A stretch of 64,000 nt of DNA from Flavivirga eckloniae. Lineage in GTDB: Bacteria > Bacteroidota > Bacteroidia > Flavobacteriales > Flavobacteriaceae. Location of the stretch: positions 4,417,001 to 4,481,000 of the forward strand of contig NZ_CP025791.1 in NCBI RefSeq assembly GCF_002886045.1, in the 5' to 3' direction. Shown here piece after piece: positions 25,981 to 35,102 of this stretch. A program made the position numbers and the translations under genes. The notes under the pieces were generated by a model that was not told where the DNA came from, ran no database searches, and saw only the letters and a program-made list of their open reading frames with translations. The first letter of the stretch is position 1, and each line of letters opens with the position of its first letter.

Positions 25981-28378
25981 GGCCCCCTTGTAAGTCAAGT
26001 GAAACAGAAGCTTTTAATTTATCTACCTTCGTTAGCACTGATAAAGCTTCAGGCTCATCAATTTTTACATCAAAACATTGTTCGTAATCGGCATCAGCAG
26101 TAGTTGTAATGCAAATAGTGTAATCTCCACCTTCCATATTATCGAATACCACGTTAGATGTAAAGGTTTTTTCGTTACTGGTTCCTTCTATTTTAGCAGT
26201 AAAGGTATAAGATGTTTCTTTAGATGTAATAGTTACAGATCCATTATTACTACTTCCACAGTTTTCGCCAGTGGCTAAAACAGAAAAGTTGTCTGCTGCT
26301 AGAGTAAATACAGGGCAACCAACAGCATTTACTGTTGAACCTTGAGGGGTGTCTGCACATTGATCATGCTCATCGGCTACACCGTCATTATCTTGATCGT
26401 TTTCAGGTAATAAAACACAGTTTTCACCTGGCAGGCCATAACAACCTAAACCAGAAGGACCGTATTGAGGATCCCAGTCTATACCAGCAACCCAGTTATC
26501 ACCACCGAATTCGTAAGCTCCAGCATCTGGATTAGTACCTTGAAAACCGTCTGTTATTCCTGCTATGACTCTTCCTGCATCTATAGGGCTAGAACCTGCT
26601 TTTAAGGTGAAATCACCACCTGCCGCATTATTAAATACTGAGCTATCTATTATTAAATTATTTTGTTGATCAGATTGAGGTTCCCAAGTTGTCTCAGTCT
26701 CTTGAGTATTAGGATTATCTGTTCTTTCAGAATCTGTAATATTGTTCCATACATTTACATTAGAGAATGCGGTACCTGATAGATGCCATGCACCCATAGC
26801 ACCACCTGTAGCTTGTATAAACGTATTATTGTAAATATTAATGTCCAATGCATTCCAATTCATCTGTACTGCTGTCCATTCTACATTCCATACAACATTG
26901 TTATAGACTTCAAATCCGTTAGGGTTAGTATCTAAATAAATTCCTGCTGCTTTTTTAAGATCTCCTCTTCCTTGCGCATCATGAAACCAATTATGATGTA
27001 TTGATATGTTTTTTGGATTAGCGGCAGCACTAGCGGCATTACTAGATCCAGAGTAATAAAACAACCCACAATCATCAGCAATTAAGTTACTGAATGAGAC
27101 ATCGTTAAATGCGATTTCAGAATTGTTGTTTATTACATTCATACCATCACGTCCAGACCTTGTAATTGTATTGTTTAAAATCTTTGAATCTGAGGCATCT
27201 CTAGATCGAATTGGACCATCATAATTACCTAAATATCCAGAATCATGGATGTAATTGTTTTGAATTAAAGTATTTCTTCCTTGATCGATAATTGAAGATC
27301 CATCATTAAATGCGATTTCACATTTTTCTATAATATTACTATCAAATCTTGGATTTGACCAATTGATTTCAATAGCCCCAACTCCTGTTGAAATACCTTC
27401 TGCAGCACTTCCACGAGTCATACCTCCATAAAAACTAGATACCTGATATAGTCTATTGGAATTTCCATTTAAATGTATAGTTCCTCCAAAAACTGCTAAG
27501 TTTCTAATTTCAATATAATTTTTCCTATTAATGTTAATGGTACTTTCTCTTCTCGAAACTAGAATGGAATTATCACTAGGAGCACTTCCTGATGGTAATT
27601 GTACAAATAATTCTCTTGTTGTTGGGTTAAAATACCATTCATTTTGGAAATCTAAGGCCTCTTTAACACCTTCAAGGTAAAAATCTCCACCATCTCCTGG
27701 TGGGTGAAATTGAACTATCCAGCCTGCATTAGTACCATGTGTACTTTGCCAGTCTACCCTTCCTGGTGAACTTGCTGTAATTGGAAATTTCCAAGACGTC
27801 CATCCAGAACCTGGTCGATCACCATAAAACCATAGTGTCCCTCCATCTTCCCATGCATAATTAGGTATTTCACTATTTGATAAATGTCCTGAAGCTGTGC
27901 TACTTCCATCACTACCGCCTGTACTTCTTCTAGAATCTATGGTAAATCTATCACCATCTACATTATTAGGCCATCTAGCTAAATCTAATACTGTTCCTTC
28001 ATGCATTACAAACATGCGTTGGCCAGAATTCCAATCCAAAGTACTTTTGTAAATACTTCCAGAATCTTGAGTGAAGTTATTTACGTTTTCCATAGCAGAT
28101 ATTATAACCCTTTCTCCTGGATATGATTGGTAAATAATAGGATTTCCTGCCGTTCCTGAATTTATAGGTGTAAGTGTTTCTTCGTAAGTACCTTCTCTAA
28201 TGTATACAATATCTCCGGCAACAGCAACACTAGCTGCTTTTGTTATCGTAAGGTAAGGACTGTCTATATCACCAGTGTTTAAGTCGTCGTCTCCATTTTT
28301 AGCTACATAAATGTCTTTAGCTAAAGCATTGAAAAACATTAACAAAACTGGTATGATTATAAGTTTTTTCATATTCAA
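25592..28378 (-). CDS. T9SS-exported multidomain beta-helix protein, probable galactan-active enzyme
   Basis: The 928-residue protein has a signal peptide (~1-20), then a DUF1565-like start (DIYVAKNGDDDLNTGDIDSP) and a long parallel beta-helix (~60-610; NTLIQNNYIHDSGY, ISIHHNWFHDA, INIYNNTFIQA). A thrombospondin-type-3 calcium stretch (~665-690, DQDNDGVADEHDQC), a SprB-like repeat (~700-775) and a T9SS type A sorting domain (QGLTAGLYFVNVVAP ... SKIIKK) follow. Beta-helix enzymes include lyases and carrageenases; no catalytic residues could be picked, so the activity is unknown. It sits in the operon with GH86, GH16 and a sulfatase and is coupled to the downstream lipoprotein. Its C-terminus is shared with the GH86 protein. 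Confidence 0.82.
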   Translation of the reverse strand: MNMKKLIIIPVLLMFFNALAKDIYVAKNGDDDLNTGDIDSPYLTITKAASVAVAGDIVYIREGTYEETLTPINSGTAGNPIIYQSYPGERVIISAMENVNNFTQDSGSIYKSTLDWNSGQRMFVMHEGTVLDLARWPNNVDGDRFTIDSRRSTGGSDGSSTASGHLSNSEIPNYAWEDGGTLWFYGDRPGSGWTSWKFPITASSPGRVDWQSTHGTNAGWIVQFHPPGDGGDFYLEGVKEALDFQNEWYFNPTTRELFVQLPSGSAPSDNSILVSRRESTININRKNYIEIRNLAVFGGTIHLNGNSNRLYQVSSFYGGMTRGSAAEGISTGVGAIEINWSNPRFDSNIIEKCEIAFNDGSSIIDQGRNTLIQNNYIHDSGYLGNYDGPIRSRDASDSKILNNTITRSGRDGMNVINNNSEIAFNDVSFSNLIADDCGLFYYSGSSNAASAAANPKNISIHHNWFHDAQGRGDLKKAAGIYLDTNPNGFEVYNNVVWNVEWTAVQMNWNALDINIYNNTFIQATGGAMGAWHLSGTAFSNVNVWNNITDSERTDNPNTQETETTWEPQSDQQNNLIIDSSVFNNAAGGDFTLKAGSSPIDAGRVIAGITDGFQGTNPDAGAYEFGGDNWVAGIDWDPQYGPSGLGCYGLPGENCVLLPENDQDNDGVADEHDQCADTPQGSTVNAVGCPVFTLAADNFSVLATGENCGSSNNGSVTITSKETSYTFTAKIEGTSNEKTFTSNVVFDNMEGGDYTICITTTADADYEQCFDVKIDEPEALSVLTKVDKLKASVSLDLQGGQLYRINLNGALTITDKSQVTLQLSKGANNLEVTTNKDCQGQHKQNIFLFDRVTVAPTVVDNQFTIAFPDSDEQIVTYQVISSTGQVVLQKSVNRDTQNLVVGVQGLTAGLYFVNVVAPNVNSQSKIIKK

Positions 28379-28414
28379 TTGTTTTAAGTGTTTTAGTGTA
28401 AGTATATAATAAAG

Positions 28415-29959
28415 TTATTTAGTGTTTTTATTTATGATTTCTTGAAGCTGCGCTTCAAACTTTTCTACTTTTTCAGGGTGTTTTGATGCAATGTTTATAG
28501 CTTCGCCAGCATCTTCACTTAATAAGTAGAGCTGTGGTTCTGTTAAAAACCCGGCATCGATTCCTTTTTCGTTAACCCATTCGTAACCTTTTTTGCTTTT
28601 TGGTTGTATGTACTTGTATTGACCAGATCTTAGGGCATAGGTATAGGCTTCTTCTAACATTAACGCTCTTCCTGTTTTGGATTTACCAATCCAGGCATTC
28701 CAATGATCTTCACTATCCAACACATCGGTATTAGGCGTTTGTTGCGTCATTGCAGAAACGGAAGCCAATAAATCTACTTGGTTCATTAAGGCGTTGGATT
28801 CTCCCGGTAAAATAGTTTTTGGCCAATAGGTAATTGTTGGTACTCGTGTACCTCCTTCTAAGATACTATATTTACCACCACTGAAAGGACCTGCGGGTTT
28901 ATGTTCTCCTAAAAGTTCTACGGCATTGTCTTCATAACCGTCATTAAGTACAGGGCCGTTATCACTTGTGAAAATAATAAGCGTATTTTCTGCTATTCCC
29001 AGGTCTTTTACTTTTTTTATTATTTCTCCAACTACATAATCTACTTGTACAATAGCATCACCGCGTGGTCCCATTTGGCTTTTGCCCTTAAAATCGGAGT
29101 GAGGTAGTCTTGGTACGTGTATATCGTGAAATGAATAGAATAAAAAGAATGGGTTTTTAGCATTTTTTTCTAAAAAGTCATGTGCTTTTTTATTAAATAC
29201 ATATGGAAAGTCTTCATCTACCCATTCGGCAGATTTACCGCCTCCCATATAGCCTATTCTACTTATACCATTCACTATAGTTTTATTATGTTGCGGGTCT
29301 GCAGCTTGTCTGCGTAGCTCTGGGTTTTCTTCACCGGTTGGTCTGTCACCAACTTTTTGGTTATAACTTACTTCAATAGGATCGTCGGTCGATAGGTTTA
29401 TAACATGCCCATTTTCTAAAAATACGGTTGGAACGCGATCTCCGGTGGCAGGAAGCAAGAAACTGTAATCGAACCCAATTTCGTTAGGACCTGGTTGTAT
29501 TTTGGTATTCCAATCTATATTTCCGTTACCTAAACCTAAATGCCATTTTCCAACAACACCTGTTGTATATCCTGCCTTTTTTAGGGTTTTAGGCAATGTA
29601 GATCTGTTAGGATCGATTAATAGAGGAGCGTCGCCTTTAAGTACAGCGGCTTTATTTCTAAAAGCATAATTTCCGGTTAGCAAAGAATATCTGGAAGGTG
29701 TACATGTTGCCGCAGCGCTATGGGCATCTGTAAACCTTAAACCATTTGCAGCCATGTTGTCCAAATGAGGTGTTTTTACCCTTTTGGCTCCATAGCATCC
29801 AATATCACCATACCCTAAATCGTCTACATACAGTATAATGATGTTTGGTTTTGTTATTGGATTTTCTTTTTGCGTTGCCTCTTTACTGGATTTGTTATTA
29901 TTGCATGCCAGTAATAAAGCACATAAAACTATTACGCTTAGTTTTAAAATTTTTGTCAT
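28415..29959 (-). CDS. S1-family sulfatase lipoprotein
   Basis: The 514-residue protein has a lipoprotein signal (LCALLLAC, Cys19). S1 motifs are IIILYVDDLGYGDIGCYG (metal site), TCTPSRYSLLTGN with formylglycine Cys86, KWHLGLG, SFHDIHVPRLPH (~270-281) and IIFTSDNGPVL (~330-340). It is predicted to be anchored in the periplasm or outer membrane and to desulfate galactan oligosaccharides. In the operon it lies between the GH16 porphyranase-like gene (7 bp upstream) and the beta-helix gene, so it likely acts on products of these endo-enzymes. Its sequence differs clearly from the other three sulfatases, which argues for distinct sulfate positions. Confidence 0.9.
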   Translation of the reverse strand: MTKILKLSVIVLCALLLACNNNKSSKEATQKENPITKPNIIILYVDDLGYGDIGCYGAKRVKTPHLDNMAANGLRFTDAHSAAATCTPSRYSLLTGNYAFRNKAAVLKGDAPLLIDPNRSTLPKTLKKAGYTTGVVGKWHLGLGNGNIDWNTKIQPGPNEIGFDYSFLLPATGDRVPTVFLENGHVINLSTDDPIEVSYNQKVGDRPTGEENPELRRQAADPQHNKTIVNGISRIGYMGGGKSAEWVDEDFPYVFNKKAHDFLEKNAKNPFFLFYSFHDIHVPRLPHSDFKGKSQMGPRGDAIVQVDYVVGEIIKKVKDLGIAENTLIIFTSDNGPVLNDGYEDNAVELLGEHKPAGPFSGGKYSILEGGTRVPTITYWPKTILPGESNALMNQVDLLASVSAMTQQTPNTDVLDSEDHWNAWIGKSKTGRALMLEEAYTYALRSGQYKYIQPKSKKGYEWVNEKGIDAGFLTEPQLYLLSEDAGEAINIASKHPEKVEKFEAQLQEIINKNTK

Positions 29960-29965
29960 TTTTTG

Positions 29966-30802
29966 TTATTCAGGTTTTAAGGTGTATGATCTCACCCAAT
30001 CATAATAGGTTGTATTTTTTGAGTTATCTGCTAATTCTTCTGGGGTAGGGGGAGTTTCCCAATTATATGTTTCTGTTACTAAATGCATATACATTTCTCT
30101 ATTGAATGGTTTGTCTCTAAAGAATGTACTTGGATTCATTGTAAATTGATATTCGCCATCTAAGTATATTTTTATGGTATTGGCATCTATCCACCAGCAT
30201 CCATAAACATGATAAGCTTCATTTGCAGGAGGATCGATTTCTGTGACTTTACCTCCGGCAGATTTTACTGTTCTTTCTCCATTACAATCTGTATGGAATA
30301 TATGTGTATTGGAGTGGAGTTTGGTTCTAAAGTCTAAATCTCTTTTTTGATGTCCTACAACTTCCACAATATCTAATTCCAATTGTTCGAATGGACATTG
30401 GCTAGAAACGGGCTTGTTTTTTAACCAGAAAGTGGACGACATTGAAACGCTTGACGCTTTCATGCGCGTTTCATAATACCCATAAAAGGCATCTTTTGCG
30501 ACTGATGCTACGGCGCCTCCTGCTATATTATACTTTTTATCTCCTTTTAGCACGGAGTTTTTAATTTGTAGGTTTCCATCTTTTACAGATACCGAATAGG
30601 CTCTGAATGTAGCTGGAGGTCTACCATGTACCCAGTAGGGGGATCTGTCAAACCATTTTGTTTTATCTAATTTTTCCTGATTAAATTCATCTGAAAATTT
30701 TTCATTCTTAACCCATTTATACCCTTTGGGTGCTTTAGGTGGTTGTGCCTGAAGCAAAGAAGGTATAATGAGTAGAATGATATAGAATATAGTTTTTTTC
30801 AT
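29966..30802 (-). CDS. GH16-family beta-porphyranase-like endohydrolase
   Basis: The 278-residue protein has a signal peptide (~1-19) and a single GH16 jelly-roll domain. The catalytic motif is ELDIVE, with nucleophile Glu142, Asp144 and acid/base Glu147. The segment WFDRSPYWVHGRPPATFRA (~47-65) strongly recalls porphyranases (PorA/PorB of Zobellia), where this region shapes the pocket for L-galactose-6-sulfate. Beta-agarases of the same family differ here. It should cut beta-1,4 bonds in porphyran or hybrid agar. There is no T9SS tail, so it is periplasmic or secreted another way. It is the only small single-domain endo-enzyme in the operon. Confidence 0.85.
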   Translation of the reverse strand: MKKTIFYIILLIIPSLLQAQPPKAPKGYKWVKNEKFSDEFNQEKLDKTKWFDRSPYWVHGRPPATFRAYSVSVKDGNLQIKNSVLKGDKKYNIAGGAVASVAKDAFYGYYETRMKASSVSMSSTFWLKNKPVSSQCPFEQLELDIVEVVGHQKRDLDFRTKLHSNTHIFHTDCNGERTVKSAGGKVTEIDPPANEAYHVYGCWWIDANTIKIYLDGEYQFTMNPSTFFRDKPFNREMYMHLVTETYNWETPPTPEELADNSKNTTYYDWVRSYTLKPE

Positions 30803-30816
30803 TGTTTAAGCTAATG

Positions 30817-31524
30817 TTACTGCGTTCTAAATTCAAAAACTGGGGATTGAGAGGTGTTTCCGTGTCCATCCTTTGTAACGACCTTCCAGTAGTATACGGT
30901 ATCGGGGTTTAGATTGGTACCCGAAGCGTTGGAACTGGAGGTATTGGTAAGTAATGTAGTCGGCGGGTTGGCCGTATCCAGATACACATCATAGGATTCG
31001 ATATCATTATCGATATCGCTTCCCGTCCACTTTAGGTCAGGGCTAGTAACCGCTAGGCCTCCCATAACCGGGCTAACCAGTTCTGCAGGGAACGGTGCAT
31101 GATTTTCAACAGGCGCCCCGGCATTATAGAACCTCCATTTAGGGCTGATGGCCGTTTGTGTAGAACCATTGACCTTAGAAACGACAAGCCATGCATAAGG
31201 CACACCCCTTAGTATGGTTTCCTGTACCGTGGTACTCTGGGTATTTACATTTTTAACCGTATTGTCCAGCAGGTTTTCTATAACCAGGGTATAACTATCG
31301 GTATTCTCGGATGCTTCCCACTCGAAAGGAACGGTGCTCATTTCATCAGAAACAATAGTTCCCTCGTTACACTCAGAATTTTCAAGAGGGAAGAGCAGAG
31401 CAGCCGCCTTGGGCGTTGTATTGCCGCCTCCATCGCCACCGTCATCGCTACCGCCACATCCGGCAATAATTAAAAGGACAAACAAATAGGCTAATGGTTT
31501 TATATGTTTATTGTAATTTATCAT
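30817..31524 (-). CDS. Surface lipoprotein with two Fn3-like domains (copy 2)
   Basis: The 235-residue protein is almost identical to the one at 24888: same lipobox LIIAGC, acidic Gly-rich linker and two Fn3-like modules. The visible residue difference is KPLAYL here versus NPLAYL in copy 1. It overlaps the GH86 gene's stop by 4 bp, exactly as copy 1 overlaps the beta-helix gene. Keeping two copies each locked behind a protein with the same C-terminal tail suggests a functional pairing between lipoprotein and tail. It is 15 bp upstream of the GH16 gene. Confidence 0.85.
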   Translation of the reverse strand: MINYNKHIKPLAYLFVLLIIAGCGGSDDGGDGGGNTTPKAAALLFPLENSECNEGTIVSDEMSTVPFEWEASENTDSYTLVIENLLDNTVKNVNTQSTTVQETILRGVPYAWLVVSKVNGSTQTAISPKWRFYNAGAPVENHAPFPAELVSPVMGGLAVTSPDLKWTGSDIDNDIESYDVYLDTANPPTTLLTNTSSSNASGTNLNPDTVYYWKVVTKDGHGNTSQSPVFEFRTQ

Positions 31525-31909
31525 TTCTTAATAATTTTAGATTGAGAATTAACATTAGGGGCTACCACATTAACAAAGTACAGACCGGCAGTAAGGCCTT
31601 GCACACCAATAACTAGGTTTTGGGTATCCCTGTTCACACTTTTTTGAAGCACTACCTGACCGGTAGAAGAGATGACCTGGTAGGTAACGATTTGCTCATC
31701 ACTATCAGGGAAGGCGATGGTAAACTGGTTATCTACAACAGTAGGAGCTACCGTAACACGATCGAAAAGGAAGATGTCCTGTTTGTGCTGTCCCTGGCAG
31801 TCCTTGTTAGTGGTAACCTCCAGATTATTGGAACCTTTGCTCAGCTGTAGTGTTACCTGGCTTTTGTCTGTAATAGTAAGCGCACCGTTTAGATTAATTC
31901 TATAAAGCT
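30817..31909. repeat. 1.09-kb direct repeat, copy 2
   Basis: This block corresponds to 24888-25980. It includes the Fn3 lipoprotein gene and the codons for the last ~130 residues of the GH86 protein. Further upstream the two parent genes are related only at the level of a SprB-like repeat domain. Confidence 0.85.
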
Positions 31910-34058
31910 GTCCGCCTTTTAAATTTAAAGAAACGGAGCTTTTAGATTTATCTACCTTCGTTAGTACAGATAGATTCTCAGGTTCGTCAATTACAACAGT
32001 ATATTTAAGGCTAACACTGGCATCTGTTGTAGAAGTAACGGTTACATCATAAGTTCCTGTTGCTAGGTCTTCAATGCTATATCGTGCTGAAAAATCGTAT
32101 GTTGCATCTACGCCATTTCCGGTTACATGAACTTGATAATTGTCTTGAATCAATGGGTTAACGGTTATGGCTCCGTTATTTTGATCTGGACATGCATTTC
32201 CGGAGCTCAATACGCTTACTCTATTTTTAGCGGTATCGAACTTTTCAACGGTTAAGATTAATGAACTAATTCTTCCTCCTGAATCTGGGAATTCAATGCT
32301 TACTTCGTTATTTGTATTTAATACGTTAGCAGGAAAAGGAATATCTATCATGCCAAAGAAATCATCCCGACCTACCTGATCGTAACCTCTCCAATTAACT
32401 GGCATAGGAATATTTTGTCCGTTTACTTTTACTATAGGTTGTTTGGATACGTTGTGCTTTCTTCCAATACTCATTCTTAGGGTAGCATAACCATCTCCAG
32501 TTGTAACGTCATTAAAATTATAAATAATAGGGGTGTTAGCGTTTATGGCCTGCAAGTAATCAAGTGTGTAGTAGTTTTTAGCCCTTAAAGCGTTATCAAA
32601 TACAACTGGATCACTAAAGTTATACTCTAAAACAACTGTTTCGTCTTTTATTAATGTGATTGTAGAAGGGGCAGTTGTAGTGGTGTTAATTGATAAGTCT
32701 GGCATGGCATTAACATATACTTTTAATGCTTTGGTTTTTACGTCAACGAAATTAGGAATGTCCGAAATCATTTGTAAATCAACCGTTTGTTCGTTTTCAT
32801 CCAGGTTACTTAGTGCCACATACATTTTGTTACCATCAACAAAAGCATGGGTTTGTATATCCGGATTGTCGCTTTTAATTAAAACACGTTTTCCCTTTAC
32901 ATCTTTCCATAGTTCGTAAAACATTATTCTAGGGCTGTATTTCCATCCTGCAGGTGTAGGATCTCCAATATTTGTTGGTATCCATAGGGCCGGGGTATAG
33001 GGTTGGTAGTTATTTGCGGCTGTTATATGCCAGGTGGCTTTCCCAACCATAAATGGAATTGAGTTGGCTAAACGGTCTTGCCTGTCTAATAAGTTAAAGA
33101 GGATATGATTTATTGAAATCATGGTTTGCGAACTTGCAATTTCGCTGTAATCAGGACCATACCCTTTTTCTATAGCACCATATTCTGTAATAGCATGTGG
33201 TTTAATGGCTCCCCATTTTATAAAACTATAGTTTTCTATTAAATCCAGAATAGCTTCAGAATTACTTCCTGAACGCTTTGTGTCTTGTCCTGTTATATTG
33301 ATACCATCGTAGAGGTGGGTAGAAAATCCGTACATATTATCTCCAGCAGTATCCATAAACATTTTCATGTTTTCTTCCCAATGGCCAAAATCATTTAATT
33401 CCATTGATGGCCACGCTGATGAGTATCCCACAACTTTCATATTGGCTAGTGCAGGGCTATCGCTAATTCTTTTAGCTACTTCGTTATAGAATTGAGCCAT
33501 TTGAAGTTTTATACGGTCATTTTCTGATGAATTCCAGCCGCCTGAATAAAAGTCGTCTGCATGCACAAAAGGCTCATTCATAACTTCAAAAAATTCTAAT
33601 GCATTACCGTTGCTTTCATAGTCCTTAAAGTATTCTACAGCCCAATCTGCTGCGGCATTTAGATCTAAGCCATCTAGAAATGCAGTACGGGGATGACTCG
33701 TCATTACCCAGCCTTCTTTTACATCTCTTACATCATTGTTTCCAGGACGGTCGCCAGGGTATACACCGGCTCTTCTTTCTGACGCGGTGTTGCTGGATGC
33801 GTTAAAGGCATAGCCATAAGGCCCCCAAAATTGTCTGCCTCCTGTTACATTATAGTCATTCCTGAACGTAGTGGCGTCTGAATCGCTACTGGCATCATGA
33901 ACGTTAAAATACTTGGTTCTGTCTAATTCGGATTCGTCCCCTATAAATCGCTCGCAATTTATATCTATTCGAACTGTTGCGTTTTGCGCCTTGACTTTTA
34001 CCGTTAAGTAAAAGGCAAATAATAGTAGGATAAATGTTCTATAGTATTTGTATTTCAT
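31521..34058 (-). CDS. GH86-family beta-agarase/beta-porphyranase with T9SS tail
   Basis: The 845-residue protein has a signal peptide (~1-24). A GH86-like (beta/alpha)8 domain follows, with RIDINCERFIGDESELDRTK and YFNVHD at the start, the acid/base Glu162 in EVMNEPFVHADDF, and the likely nucleophile Glu292 in HAITEYGAIEKGYG. Beta-sandwich domains (~400-620) come next, then a SprB-like repeat (~635-710) and a T9SS type A sorting domain. GH86 enzymes are endo-acting on agarose or porphyran. Surface exposure through T9SS fits a first-cut enzyme. It is the first gene of a six-gene operon with a good promoter (34087-34127). Confidence 0.82.
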   Translation of the reverse strand: MKYKYYRTFILLLFAFYLTVKVKAQNATVRIDINCERFIGDESELDRTKYFNVHDASSDSDATTFRNDYNVTGGRQFWGPYGYAFNASSNTASERRAGVYPGDRPGNNDVRDVKEGWVMTSHPRTAFLDGLDLNAAADWAVEYFKDYESNGNALEFFEVMNEPFVHADDFYSGGWNSSENDRIKLQMAQFYNEVAKRISDSPALANMKVVGYSSAWPSMELNDFGHWEENMKMFMDTAGDNMYGFSTHLYDGINITGQDTKRSGSNSEAILDLIENYSFIKWGAIKPHAITEYGAIEKGYGPDYSEIASSQTMISINHILFNLLDRQDRLANSIPFMVGKATWHITAANNYQPYTPALWIPTNIGDPTPAGWKYSPRIMFYELWKDVKGKRVLIKSDNPDIQTHAFVDGNKMYVALSNLDENEQTVDLQMISDIPNFVDVKTKALKVYVNAMPDLSINTTTTAPSTITLIKDETVVLEYNFSDPVVFDNALRAKNYYTLDYLQAINANTPIIYNFNDVTTGDGYATLRMSIGRKHNVSKQPIVKVNGQNIPMPVNWRGYDQVGRDDFFGMIDIPFPANVLNTNNEVSIEFPDSGGRISSLILTVEKFDTAKNRVSVLSSGNACPDQNNGAITVNPLIQDNYQVHVTGNGVDATYDFSARYSIEDLATGTYDVTVTSTTDASVSLKYTVVIDEPENLSVLTKVDKSKSSVSLNLKGGQLYRINLNGALTITDKSQVTLQLSKGSNNLEVTTNKDCQGQHKQDIFLFDRVTVAPTVVDNQFTIAFPDSDEQIVTYQVISSTGQVVLQKSVNRDTQNLVIGVQGLTAGLYFVNVVAPNVNSQSKIIKK

Positions 34059-34086
34059 ACAATTTTTTTTAAAAATTTGGCAAATA

Positions 34087-34127
34087 CAAAGTTACCTCAC
34101 AAGTAGCCCTAGGGGAAGGACATATGT
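34087..34127 (-). promoter_or_regulatory. Promoter and putative operator of the GH86 operon
   Basis: On the minus strand TAACTTTG (34094-34087) matches the Bacteroidota -7 consensus TAnnTTTG, 29 bp before the start codon. The palindrome ACATATGT (34120-34127) lies 33 bp further upstream, centre to centre, in the position expected for an activator site. The same octamer occurs before 45882, 46740 and 61222. Confidence 0.55.
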
Positions 34128-34155
34128 TTTAAATGGTATAACGAATGTGTTTTTG

Positions 34156-35067
34156 CTACTGGTTTTTTAACCATTTGTCGAGTAGTGCTATCCAGTTTTT
34201 TAAATGGGGATTGTTTTTACCGAAAGCGAAGCCATGACCGCCTTTAGGGTAAATATGCATTTCTGTTAAGACATTGTTTTTTTTGAGAGCTTGAAAGAAA
34301 AATAGTGAATTTTCTATAGGAACAATATTATCGTCGGTAGTGTGTAAAATAAAGGTAGGGGGTACTTTGTTATTTACTTGTAATTCATTTGAATAGAAAT
34401 GAACTATTTCCTTAGAAGGATTTTTACCTAATAAGTTAAACTTAGAGCCTTGATGTGTTATGGCGTCTTTCATTGAAATTACGGGGTAGATCAATGCCAT
34501 AAAATTTGGTTTTGCACTTAAGTTGTCAATATTATCCTGGTTTTCATAGCTTTTGTAGTCGTAATGGGTGCCAAGTGTAGCGGCTAGATGGCCTCCTGCC
34601 GAGAAGCCTAAAACACCTATTTTGTTTTTATGTATGTTCCATTTTTCGGCGTTAAAGCGTATTAGTTTTATGGCGCGTTGTACATCCTGTAATGGCGCTA
34701 AATGGGGTTTGATTATTGATTTTGACTTTGGTAGCCTATATTTTAAAACAAATGCTGAAATGCCTAACGTGTTTAACCATTTTGCAAAGTTTGTGCCTTC
34801 GTGATCAAAGGCTAAATTGCCATAACCACCACCTGGTAAAATTAAAACAGCTTTTTTTGTTGAAATGTTTTTTGGAGCTATAAATACTTCGAAACTTGGT
34901 ACTTGTACATTGGAAATACTTTTTATGTTTCCAATTTTTACAATTTCCTGCTCGTTGGTTTCTTTTTGATTTGGAACTGTTTTCCACAGTGTAATAACAG
35001 TTTCTTGTGCTAATAGGCTAAATGATATTAGGGAGAAGGTGCAAACAAAAAATAATTTTTTTAACAT
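34156..35067 (-). CDS. Alpha/beta-hydrolase, carbohydrate-esterase-like
   Basis: The 303-residue protein has a signal peptide (~1-20). Features are the oxyanion-hole motif LPGGGYGNLAFDHEG (~77-91), nucleophile elbow GFSAGG (~155), DDNIVP (catalytic Asp, ~245) and GGHGFAFG (catalytic His, ~278). This is the BD-FAE/acetyl-esterase-type pattern often found with sugar deacetylases. In this locus it could remove acyl or methyl groups from galactan oligosaccharides. It is transcribed after the acyltransferase gene (35-bp gap), a pairing that may signal addition and removal of acyl groups on different molecules. The substrate is not known. Confidence 0.82.
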   Translation of the reverse strand: MLKKLFFVCTFSLISFSLLAQETVITLWKTVPNQKETNEQEIVKIGNIKSISNVQVPSFEVFIAPKNISTKKAVLILPGGGYGNLAFDHEGTNFAKWLNTLGISAFVLKYRLPKSKSIIKPHLAPLQDVQRAIKLIRFNAEKWNIHKNKIGVLGFSAGGHLAATLGTHYDYKSYENQDNIDNLSAKPNFMALIYPVISMKDAITHQGSKFNLLGKNPSKEIVHFYSNELQVNNKVPPTFILHTTDDNIVPIENSLFFFQALKKNNVLTEMHIYPKGGHGFAFGKNNPHLKNWIALLDKWLKNQ

Positions 35068-35102
35068 GTGGCTTCCAAATTGTATTGATTCGTTAAATCT
35101 GG

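Noticed and set aside
24888-31909. Composite transposon bounded by the 1.09-kb repeats
   Set aside because: The repeats are genes themselves, and no transposase, terminal inverted repeats or target-site duplications were seen at their edges.
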